Both the position numbers and the translations under genes were made by a program. The notes beneath the pieces were generated by a model, which was given only the letters and a program-made list of their open reading frames with translations, was not told where the DNA came from and searched no databases. A stretch of DNA of 64,000 bases from Erythrobacteraceae bacterium CCH12-C2. Its GTDB lineage: Bacteria; Pseudomonadota; Alphaproteobacteria; Sphingomonadales; Sphingomonadaceae. The stretch is from NCBI GenBank assembly GCA_001556995.1, contig LSKF01000085.1:1-64000 (forward strand), read 5' to 3'. Shown piece after piece: positions 18,238 to 24,929 of the stretch (the first letter of the stretch is position 1; each line of letters begins with the position of its first letter).

Positions 18238-18591
18238 TTGATTTACAAAGTCCGTGTGGATGACGTGCCGGGGATCAGGATCGACCATGAATCGGGCGAA
18301 GTCACCCTCATTGGCACCTGTGATGACGGCGATGAGTATCACTTCACGTTTTCGCCCGAAGAAATTCCACACCTAAGCGTAACACTGGCATCCGCTTACG
18401 CGGCCCTTTCAACGGGAACCCGTGCGGCAGAACCTCAAACATCCCTTCGGATTGAAAGCGCTGAAATTCTGGGGACCGCTCCAAATCTGACTTTCTTAGC
18501 CACACTATCGACTGGCCTTCCTGTGGCGTTTTCCCTTCCACACGACAGCGCTCGGGCCATCCTTGAATATCTGAAACAGGCATTGCCCTGA
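18238..18591 (+). CDS. transposon cargo: small protein of unknown function
   Basis: 117 residues, unrecognised. Start is TTG 18238, supported by GGGGAGGA 4 bp upstream; the only nearby ATG is out of frame and runs into a stop. The first half is acidic with alternating strands (IDHESGEVTLIGTCDDGDEYHFTF), the second resembles a second copy of a beta-beta-alpha unit (LRIESAEILGTAPNLTFLATL then a helix ARAILEYLKQ). No membrane segment. It follows the methyltransferase by 32 bp and is likely in its transcript; a regulatory or anti-nuclease role is possible but unproven. Confidence 0.65.
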   Translation: MIYKVRVDDVPGIRIDHESGEVTLIGTCDDGDEYHFTFSPEEIPHLSVTLASAYAALSTGTRAAEPQTSLRIESAEILGTAPNLTFLATLSTGLPVAFSLPHDSARAILEYLKQALP

Positions 18592-18598
18592 CCTCCAA

Positions 18599-18628
18599 CA
18601 AAAAGGGCGCCAGCTTTCGCCAGCGCCC
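18599..18628 (-). terminator. terminator between convergent cargo genes
   Basis: GGGCGC (18605-18610) pairs with GCGCCC (18623-18628); on the minus strand the stem is followed by a run of five T. Serves the 143-residue gene at 18657-19088 and perhaps the plus-strand cargo operon. Confidence 0.6.
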
Positions 18629-18656
18629 ACCTGCGTCACACCATTGTGACCCTATC

Positions 18657-19088
18657 TCAGCCGCGCACCGCCCATAGCAGCAGCCCGCCCTTCACCTGAT
18701 CGCTGGTGGCAAGCTGGCGCTCTCTGAGATTGCGCAGCGCCGCACCGATCCGCTTGTGCATGGCCTTTTGCAGGCCCTTGTCGTTCACGTTCAACTCGCG
18801 CTCCGCCATGAGGCGCAAGGTGATAGCCCGCGCATCCATTGGCCCCTCTGCGCGCAGCATGGCGAGGATAGCCCGCGTCACCTGCCCCTTGAACGCCCGG
18901 TGGCGCGGTGGGAGCGGCTTGGGCTTAATCTCGTCCAGTTCAATGTCGGGATCGAACATTCGCAGCGTGGCGTCGATATGATCCATGTCGATCATCGCTT
19001 GACGCAACTGATCTTGCAGACCGTCCACCAGTCCCGCCAGCTCGCCGCGCTTGCCCCATAGGGCGCTGATTAAGTGTGTCTCTGCCAT
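18657..19088 (-). CDS. transposon cargo: conserved hypothetical protein
   Basis: 143 residues, no assigned function. It opens MAETHLISALWGKRGELAGL and continues with a long helix (VDGLQDQLRQAMIDMDHIDATLRMFD), a basic linker PKPLPPRHRAFKGQ, and a C-terminal winged-helix-like part (VTRAILAMLRAEGPMDARAI, KRIGAALRNLRERQLA). That pattern fits a small DNA-binding protein with a coiled-coil dimerisation arm. ATG 19088 is used; 12 extra upstream codons are possible. It is the outermost gene at the right end, 46 bp from the terminal repeat, and is convergent with the rest of the cargo. Confidence 0.7.
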   Translation of the reverse strand: MAETHLISALWGKRGELAGLVDGLQDQLRQAMIDMDHIDATLRMFDPDIELDEIKPKPLPPRHRAFKGQVTRAILAMLRAEGPMDARAITLRLMAERELNVNDKGLQKAMHKRIGAALRNLRERQLATSDQVKGGLLLWAVRG

Positions 19089-19133
19089 CGCCGCAAGGTA
19101 ATGAATTTGCGACCCAAATTGCACCCACCAAAG

Positions 19134-19157
19134 TTCTGCGTTTGCTACCTAATGCCG
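19134..19157 (-). repeat. transposon terminal inverted repeat, right
   Basis: 24 bp, exact reverse complement of 14400-14423. Similarity stops immediately inside the repeat, which fixes the element's inner TIR limit. Confidence 0.93.
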
Positions 19158-20074
19158 TGGAATTCCGGCAGTTCATCGAGGAACAGCACACCCAGATGCG
19201 CCAAGCTGACCTCGCCGGGGCGAACCTTCAGCCCGCCGCCCGTCAGCGCTGCCATGCTGGCCGAATGGTGCGGCGCACGGAACGGACGGGCGCGGCTGAT
19301 CCGGCCAGCCTCTAGCGTGCCCGCGACCGATTGCACCATCGACACCTCCAGCGCCTCGGCAGGCGTCAGATCGGGGAGGATGCCGGGGAGGCAGCTGGCC
19401 AGCAGGCTCTTGCCCGATCCCGGCGGGCCGACCATCAGCAGATTATGGCCGCCAGCCGCCGCGATCTCGAGCGCGCGCTTGGCTGTTTCCTGGCCCTTCA
19501 CTTGCCGCAGATCATTTCCGCCCGGCGCCTCGGCCACCTCACCGCGCGGCGGCTCCTCGAGCACCAGCGAGCCCTTGAGGTGCCCCATCAGGCTCATCAG
19601 GTCACGCGGAGCGAGCACCGGTACGCCGCTGGCCCAGCGCGCTTCCGGGCCTTGTTCGGCGGGGCAGATCAGGCCCGCGCCAACCGTGCTCGCATGGAGC
19701 GCGGCGATCAGCACCCCCGGACTTGCGACCACCCGGCCGTCCAGGGCGAGCTCCCCCACCGCGATCCAATCCCCAAGCTGCTCGGCATCGGTCACCCCCA
19801 TCGCCGCCAGCAGTGCGAGCGCCACTGGCAGATCGAAATGCGAGCCATCCTTGGGCAAGTCGGCAGGCGAGAGATTAACCGTGATCCGCTTGGGCGGCAG
19901 CGCCAAACCCATCGCCCCCAAGGCTGCATGCACCCGCTCGCGGCTCTCGCTCACCGCCTTGTCGGGCAGGCCGACCATGTTGAACCGTGGCAGGCCGGGG
20001 CCGATGTGGCACTGTACTTCGACCGCGCGGGCTTCGAGCCCGAGATAGGCAACTGTCCTCACCAACGCGACCAT
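19145..20074 (-). pseudogene. comM: comM/yifB 5' fragment, truncated by transposon
   Basis: N-terminal 309 codons of ComM/YifB. Start ATG 20074 gives the family opening MVALVRTVAYLGLEARAVEV. The Lon-S16-like domain (RFNMVGLPDKAVSESRERV, NLSPADLPKDGSHFDLPVA) is followed by the AAA+ Mg-chelatase domain with Walker A GPPGSGKSLLASC and FRAPHHSAS, ending at the Walker B/acidic motif LFLDELPEF. After that the frame enters the transposon terminal repeat and adds only HGIR before a stop at 19145. It keeps nucleotide-binding loops but lacks sensor and C-terminal domains, so it should be inactive. Native DNA ends at 19158; the rest of the gene is at 13818-14399. Confidence 0.94.
19158..19165. repeat. 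target-site duplication, right copy
   Basis: TGGAATTC, identical to 14392-14399. The duplicated octamer overlaps the palindrome GGAATTCC in the target. Confidence 0.9.
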
Positions 20075-20213
20075 TGGCGCCCCCTTCATCAAGCCCTGCA
20101 CGATTGTGCAGCCTTAATAAGGGCTTGTCGAGCACCCCCGCAGCGACGCTAAGGATTTTTGAAAGGATAAATCTTCGCAAATTCGGAAGGCGCGTGGGGC
20201 GATTGTTCGGCGC

Positions 20214-21227
20214 ATGAACCGCGCACTTGCTCTGATCCTTACCGCCTTCGCGTTGTGGTTCCCCGCCACGGCGGCGTTTGCGCAATCGGGCGCGCGGGTG
20301 GTGTCGACCACCAGCTGGGTCGAAGAGTGGGATCCGGCGAGCCAGAGTTGGGTGCGGATCGCCGACGGCCCGGTCAGCACCGCGACCGCTGCCTATGAAA
20401 CCACAACGCACGTGACCCGCGCTGGCGGCGTGACCATCACCGAGACCATCCGCGCCGAGGCCGTTGAAGCAGGGCCGGGGCGCTTCATTCCTCAGACCCC
20501 ACGCATGATGCCGGGCCTCGCCCAGTTCGGTCCGTTCCGGGTCCTCGATGGCAAGCGCGCCGCGCTGGTGGCCTCGACCGATGCTGCCAGCCCGGCGGCA
20601 TTTCAGGCCATGCTGGCTGCCTATCCGGGGCTGGAAGTGATCGAATTCACCGACGCACCGGGCACCCGCCATGATCTCGCGAACCTCAAGCTCGGCCGCG
20701 CCATTCGCGCTGCGGGCCTCGCCACGCATGTGCCCGCAGGCGGCTCGGCGCGGTCGGGCGCCGTCGAGCTGTTCCTTGCCGGCACGCGCCGCACGATGGA
20801 GCCGGGCGCGCTGTTTGCCGTGCATTCCTGGCGCGATGAGCGCGGCCGTGAGCCTGCCGATTTCGCGCCGGATGCGCCGGAAAACAGGCTTTATCTCGAT
20901 TACTACACCGAAATGGGCATGTCTGCCGAGGAGGCTCAGGCCTTCTACGCCATGACCAACTCGGTGCCGCACGTCGGCGCGCGCTGGCTTGAGGGCGCGG
21001 AGATGGCGCGCTGGATCATGCCGCGTGCACCGGCGGCGCGCGATTTTGCTCCGGTGATCGAAGCGCCGCTGCGCGTCGCCCTGACTCGCTCGGGTGCAGC
21101 ACTGGCCGAGGCATACCGCCTGCCGCTGCTTGCCCCGCGCAGCGCAGCGCCCGCCCCGCAGCTTGCCTATGCCGACCTTGGCGCTGGGGCGCTGCCTTTG
21201 CTTGACTCGGCTGCGGCTTTCCCATAA
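20214..21227 (+). CDS. exported Clp/crotonase-fold-like protein
   Basis: 337 residues with a clear Sec signal peptide (MNRALALILTAFALWFPATAAFAQ). The middle region resembles periplasmic Clp-protease-like proteins of the COG3904 type: VIEFTDAPGTRHDLANLKLG, then AIRAAGLATHVPAGGSARSG with a candidate nucleophile Ser, and GALFAVHSWRDERG with a candidate His. This order (Ser then His after a GxxxSG turn) is that of the ClpP fold, but the motifs are imperfect and I regard protease activity as unproven. It is followed by rpmH with no overlap and preceded by a 139-bp gap from the divergent comM fragment. Confidence 0.6.
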   Translation: MNRALALILTAFALWFPATAAFAQSGARVVSTTSWVEEWDPASQSWVRIADGPVSTATAAYETTTHVTRAGGVTITETIRAEAVEAGPGRFIPQTPRMMPGLAQFGPFRVLDGKRAALVASTDAASPAAFQAMLAAYPGLEVIEFTDAPGTRHDLANLKLGRAIRAAGLATHVPAGGSARSGAVELFLAGTRRTMEPGALFAVHSWRDERGREPADFAPDAPENRLYLDYYTEMGMSAEEAQAFYAMTNSVPHVGARWLEGAEMARWIMPRAPAARDFAPVIEAPLRVALTRSGAALAEAYRLPLLAPRSAAPAPQLAYADLGAGALPLLDSAAAFP

Positions 21228-21323
21228 CGGCCCCGGTCTGTTTTGCGGTCGCAGCATTGCGGCCCCGGCAGTCGCGTCGGTGATTCCCGCCGCGTTACCG
21301 CCGGTCAGCTTTTCGAGGATGAT

Positions 21324-21458
21324 ATGAAGCGTACCTTCCAGCCCAGCAATCTCGTGCGCGCCCGTCGCCACGGCTTCTTCGCACGCAAGGCGACCCCGGG
21401 CGGTCGCAAGGTCCTGCGCGCCCGCCGCAACCGCGGCCGCAAGAAGCTCTGCGCTTAA
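21324..21458 (+). CDS. rpmH: 50S ribosomal protein L34
   Basis: 44 residues, [18 protein letters not shown] to NRGRKKLCA, the universal L34 pattern. First gene of the conserved rpmH-rnpA-yidD-yidC-engB block. The frame is open upstream but ATG 21324 with an AGGATGAT context is the family start. Confidence 0.97.
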   Translation: MKRTFQPSNLVRARRHGFFARKATPGGRKVLRARRNRGRKKLCA

Positions 21459-21543
21459 TTCTCTGGCGCCCTCAGGCGCCGGGCGCGGGCCATCCGGCCC
21501 GCTTGGCTTTCGCGGCATGAGCCGCGGCGGGCAGTCGCCCTTG

Positions 21544-21567
21544 CGGGCTCCCTCTGGGAGCCCGTTT
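21544..21567 (+). terminator. hairpin between rpmH and rnpA
   Basis: CGGGCTCCC (21544-21552) and GGGAGCCCG (21556-21564) form a 9-bp stem with a 3-nt loop followed by TTT. A GGCGCC-CTCA-GGCGCC hairpin also lies at 21465-21480. Together they may attenuate transcription so that L34 is made in excess over RnpA. Confidence 0.5.
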
Positions 21568-21584
21568 GCGTTATTGGCGAAACC

Positions 21585-21974
21585 ATGATTTCGGTCCTGA
21601 CCCGCCGCGCTGATTTCCTTGCGGCCAATTCCGGCATGCGCAATGCGCGCACCGGTTTTGTGCTGCTCACTCGGCCCAATGGCGGGCACGGCATCCGCTT
21701 CGGCATTACCGTCACCAAAAAAATCGGCAATGCCGTGGTGCGTAACCGCATGAAGCGGCGCTTTCGCGAATTGCTGCGCGCGGCGCTCCCCACTCAGGGC
21801 CTCGCCGATCACGACCACGTGCTGATCGGGCGCGCAGGCGGAGTGGAGCGCGATTTTCACCAGATGGCCGAAGAACTGGCCAAGGCGCTCGCAAGGGCGC
21901 GCGAGGGCAAGGGCGATCCCTCGCACGCACGCCGCCCCCGCAAGGGAAACCGCGGCGGAAATGGCAAGCGGTGA
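21585..21974 (+). CDS. rnpA: ribonuclease P protein component
   Basis: 129-residue basic protein that binds RNase P RNA and helps it remove 5' leaders from tRNA precursors. The family core is clear: RADFLAANSGMRNARTGFVLL, IRFGITVTKKIGNAVVRNR and the RNR signature NRMKRRFREL. A C-terminal tail of about 25 basic and Gly residues (GDPSHARRPRKGNRGGNGKR) extends beyond the fold, as in other Sphingomonadales. The stop overlaps the GTG start of yidD. Confidence 0.94.
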   Translation: MISVLTRRADFLAANSGMRNARTGFVLLTRPNGGHGIRFGITVTKKIGNAVVRNRMKRRFRELLRAALPTQGLADHDHVLIGRAGGVERDFHQMAEELAKALARAREGKGDPSHARRPRKGNRGGNGKR

Positions 21975-22180
21975 AGCAGGTCCTCATCCTCATCGCCCGC
22001 GGCTGGCAGCTTGGGCCCTCGCGCATCCTGCCGCCCTCTTGCCGCTATTACCCCTCGTGCAGCCAATACGCGATTGAGGCGATCGGCAAGTATGGTGCGC
22101 TCAAGGGTGGATGGATGGCGTTTAAGCGGCTAATGCGCTGCCACCCTTGGGGTGGGCATGGACATGATCCTGTGCCCTAG
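21971..22180 (+). CDS. yidD: membrane protein insertion efficiency factor YidD
   Basis: 69 residues of the YidD family, a small inner-membrane-associated protein that aids YidC-dependent insertion. Conserved text LIARGWQLGPSRILPPSCRYYPSCSQYAIEA with three Cys, then MRCHPWGGHGHDPVP. It starts at GTG 21971 and overlaps rnpA by 4 bp, so translation is probably coupled. Confidence 0.95.
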   Translation: MKQVLILIARGWQLGPSRILPPSCRYYPSCSQYAIEAIGKYGALKGGWMAFKRLMRCHPWGGHGHDPVP

Positions 22181-22245
22181 GGCTGGAATTCGAACCGTAT
22201 CATCACCACAATACACCTCGTCACGCATCTTTTCAGGGCATTCTC

Positions 22246-23976
22246 TTGGACAACCGCAATCTTCTGCTCGCCGTCGTGCTTTCGGGCCTGCTCATTCTGG
22301 GGTGGGATTTGGGGATGCGCTATTTCTATCCTGAAGCGGCGCTGACCGCTGCGTCGACTGAGGCCACACCTGCCGGGGCGGCGAAGTCCGGGAAGGTCGT
22401 CAGCGGTGCGGGTGACCTTGGCGTCGATGGTCGGCCCGCTCAGAAGGTGACGCTCAAGGGCGCGCTGGCCAGCCCGAATCGCGTGATGATCGATACTCCG
22501 CGCGTCGCCGGTTCGATCAGCCTCGCTGGCGCGCGGCTCGATGACATCGTGCTCAAGGATTACCGCGAGACGGTGAAGAAGGATTCCGGCCCCGTGCGCC
22601 TGTTCGCGCCGGAAGGCACGCCGGGGCAGTATTTCGCCGAATTCGGCTTCGTGACAGACGGGGCGCGTCAGCCCTCCACCGCGCTGTGGCAGGCCGATGG
22701 CGCCCGGCTGACGCCCGAGACCCCGGTCACCTTGACCCGAACCGACGCCAAGGGGATCACCTACACCATCCGTTTCGCCATCGATGCGGATTACATGATC
22801 ACCGCCGAGCAGACTGCATCTAACGGCGGCACCGCAGCGGCAATCATCCAGCCGTTCGCGCTGATCAAGCGCACCAGCACAAATGCGACGATTGACCAAT
22901 TCGTTGCCCATTCCGGCCCCGTCGGCGTGTTCGGCGGGACGCTGTGGGATCCACATTCCTATGCCGAACTGGCGGAACTCGGTGGCGAAAAGCCCGAAGG
23001 AGCAGCCAGCTGGCTCGGGTTTACCGATCAATACTGGCTCGGCGCGCTGGTGCCGGGCAAGGGCGAGACTGATAGCGCCGGGTTCCGCTCGCTGGGCGGC
23101 AACCTGTTCCGCACCGATCTGCTCTACGCAGCCCGCACGATCCCGGCCGGCGGCAGCCTGACGCAGTCGACGGGCCTTTATGCAGGGGCCAAGGACAGCA
23201 TCATCCTCGACAAGTACGAGGAAGCGGGGATTACCTTTTTCGGCAAGGCGATCAGCTGGGGCTGGTTCGAGATTGCTGAAAAGCCGATCCTGTGGCTGCT
23301 GCGCACCCTGAACGGGCTGGTCGGCAATTTCGGCCTCGCGATCATCCTGCTCACCGTGATCATCCGCGCCGCGGTGTTCCCGATCGCGCAGAAAGGCTTT
23401 GCCTCGATGGCGCAGATGAAGGCCATCCAGCCGAAGATGAAGGAGATTCAGGAGCGCTTCAAGGATGACAAGCAGCGCCAGCAGCAGGAAATAATGAAGC
23501 TTTACAAGGACGAGAAGGTCAATCCCTTGTCCGGCTGCTTGCCGATGCTGATCCAGATCCCGGTGTTCTTCGCGCTCTACAAGGTGCTGGTGCTGTCAAT
23601 CGAGATGCGGCACGAGCCGTTCTTTGGCTGGATCCGGGACCTCAGCGCCCCTGATCCAGCGCACGTTCTCAACCTGTTCGGCACGCTGCCCTACGACGTC
23701 CCCGGGTTCCTGGCGATTGGCCCGCTGGCGATCTTGCTGGGCATCACGATGTGGCTGACCTTCAAGCTGAACCCGGCAGCAGTCGACCCCGTGCAACAGC
23801 AGATGTTTGCGATCATGCCGTGGGTGCTGATGTTCGTGATGGCCCCGTTCGCGGCGGGCCTGCTGCTCTACTGGGTGACTTCGAACATCCTGACGCTCGC
23901 ACAGCAGAGCTATCTCTATTCCAAGCACCCGCAATTGAAGGCGGCTAATGCAACGGCGGGTAAGGCCAAGACGTAG
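22246..23976 (+). CDS. yidC: membrane protein insertase YidC
   Basis: 576 residues, Gram-negative long-form YidC. TTG 22246 gives the typical MDNRNLLLAVVLSGLLILGWD first membrane segment. A periplasmic beta-supersandwich domain spans about residues 60-335 (GVFGGTLWDPHSYAELAELGG, FTDQYWLGALVPGKGE). The conserved five-helix insertase core begins at about residue 345 (LNGLVGNFGLAIILLTVIIR, with the hydrophilic-groove Arg). It contains PLSGCLPMLIQIPVFFALYK and ends with LLYWVTSNILTLAQQSYL. It inserts membrane proteins alone or with SecYEG. The start codon choice rests on homology; no ATG fits. Confidence 0.95.
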   Translation: MDNRNLLLAVVLSGLLILGWDLGMRYFYPEAALTAASTEATPAGAAKSGKVVSGAGDLGVDGRPAQKVTLKGALASPNRVMIDTPRVAGSISLAGARLDDIVLKDYRETVKKDSGPVRLFAPEGTPGQYFAEFGFVTDGARQPSTALWQADGARLTPETPVTLTRTDAKGITYTIRFAIDADYMITAEQTASNGGTAAAIIQPFALIKRTSTNATIDQFVAHSGPVGVFGGTLWDPHSYAELAELGGEKPEGAASWLGFTDQYWLGALVPGKGETDSAGFRSLGGNLFRTDLLYAARTIPAGGSLTQSTGLYAGAKDSIILDKYEEAGITFFGKAISWGWFEIAEKPILWLLRTLNGLVGNFGLAIILLTVIIRAAVFPIAQKGFASMAQMKAIQPKMKEIQERFKDDKQRQQQEIMKLYKDEKVNPLSGCLPMLIQIPVFFALYKVLVLSIEMRHEPFFGWIRDLSAPDPAHVLNLFGTLPYDVPGFLAIGPLAILLGITMWLTFKLNPAAVDPVQQQMFAIMPWVLMFVMAPFAAGLLLYWVTSNILTLAQQSYLYSKHPQLKAANATAGKAKT

Positions 23977-23983
23977 TCTCTAT

Positions 23984-24077
23984 CCCGTTCGGGCTGAGCT
24001 TGTCGAAGCCCTGTCCTTTACCTTCGGGGGACGGTCATGAAGAAGTACAGCCCTTCGACAAGCTCAGGGCGAACGGG
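23984..24077. repeat. inverted pair of CTTCGACAAGCTCAG-type intergenic repeats
   Basis: Arm 1 at 23984-24010 contains GAGCTTGTCGAAG; arm 2 at 24051-24077 contains CTTCGACAAGCTC. The two 27-bp arms pair with four mismatches around a 40-nt loop. This sequence type recurs between genes in many sphingomonad genomes (from memory). It lies between yidC and engB and its right arm ends 9 bp before the engB start. Confidence 0.7.
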
Positions 24078-24086
24078 GGTTTGAGT

Positions 24087-24782
24087 ATGGATGAAGCCGA
24101 ACACGAAGCTGAACAGACCGCCCGCGAGGACGCTGCATCGAAGCTCTTTTCCGGGCCGGTGGACTTCCTGCTCTCGGCCCCGCAGCTGCAATTCCTGCCC
24201 GATCCAGTGGTGCCAGAAATCGCGTTCTGCGGCCGATCGAACGTGGGCAAGTCCTCGCTGCTCAATGCGCTGACCGGGAGACGCGCGATTGCGCGGGCTT
24301 CGGTGACGCCGGGACGCACGCAGGAGCTCAATTTCTTCGACGTGGGACGACCGCAGGAAGACGGCGCATTGCCGCTGTTCCGACTGGTCGACATGCCGGG
24401 CTACGGCTTTGCCAAGGCCCCGGTGAAGGTGGTCGAAAAGTGGAAGACGCTGGTCAAGAACTACCTGCGCGGCCGCGCGGTGCTGACCCGCACGCTGGTG
24501 CTGGTCGACAGCCGCCACGGGCTGAAGCAGGTCGACCGCGAGATGATGACCATGCTCGATGAAGCCGCCGCCAGCTACCGCGTCGTGCTGACCAAGACCG
24601 ACAAGATCAAAGCGAGCGAGCTTGAAGCCGTTGCTAACCGCACGGCCGACGAAATCCGCAAACACGTCGCCGCCTATCCCGAACTGCACCTTACCAGCAG
24701 CGAAAAAGGCATGGGCATCGCCGCCTTGCGCGCCGCAGTGGTGGGTGATGCGCTTGGCGAGGGATGGATGACAGAAGGCTAA
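24087..24782 (+). CDS. engB: ribosome biogenesis GTPase YsxC/EngB
   Basis: 231-residue TRAFAC-class GTPase needed for large-subunit assembly. G1 is CGRSNVGKSSLLNAL, G2 lies in TPGRTQELNFF, G3 is VDMPGYGFAK, G4 is TKTDKI and G5 is HLTSSEKGMG. The N-terminal 35 residues are acidic and variable. ATG 24087 is preferred; the frame is open to 24000, but that extra sequence is translated repeat DNA (LRANGGL text), not protein homology. Last gene of the rpmH-to-engB block. Confidence 0.93.
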   Translation: MDEAEHEAEQTAREDAASKLFSGPVDFLLSAPQLQFLPDPVVPEIAFCGRSNVGKSSLLNALTGRRAIARASVTPGRTQELNFFDVGRPQEDGALPLFRLVDMPGYGFAKAPVKVVEKWKTLVKNYLRGRAVLTRTLVLVDSRHGLKQVDREMMTMLDEAAASYRVVLTKTDKIKASELEAVANRTADEIRKHVAAYPELHLTSSEKGMGIAALRAAVVGDALGEGWMTEG

Positions 24783-24929
24783 ATTGCCTTACTGACATGC
24801 TTTGCGAACGTGTTGACTTACGCAGCTAACTGTTTCCAATCCTTGCGCTTTTTACTTCGCATTAACCCAGTGTTATCCCTGATAGCCTGACCATTTCCCC
24901 CTCGCCGCCACGATGACAAGGGGACGAAA

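Larger units (their letters stand above)
14400..19157. mobile_element. 4758-bp IS1595-family transposon with cargo (unnamed)
   Basis: A complete element bounded by perfect 24-bp inverted repeats (14400-14423 and 19134-19157) and an 8-bp direct duplication TGGAATTC. Gene content from left to right: membrane protein of unknown function (+), DUF6471 small regulator (-), IS1595/ISXO2-type transposase (+), DNA methyltransferase fused to a nuclease-like domain (+), unknown 117-residue protein (+), unknown 143-residue protein (-). Plain IS1595 members are about 0.7-1.1 kb and encode only a transposase, so about 3.7 kb is passenger DNA. Perfect ends, intact transposase and a perfect target duplication suggest recent arrival. 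It interrupts comM inside the conserved DELPEF motif. Confidence 0.92.

Noticed and set aside
19875..21926. 683-codon minus frame from comM into rnpA
   Set aside because: Crosses several real plus-strand genes and two promoter regions; only its final part overlaps comM and in a different frame.
24000..24086. 29-codon N-terminal extension of EngB
   Set aside because: It is translated intergenic repeat DNA; the family start is ATG 24087.
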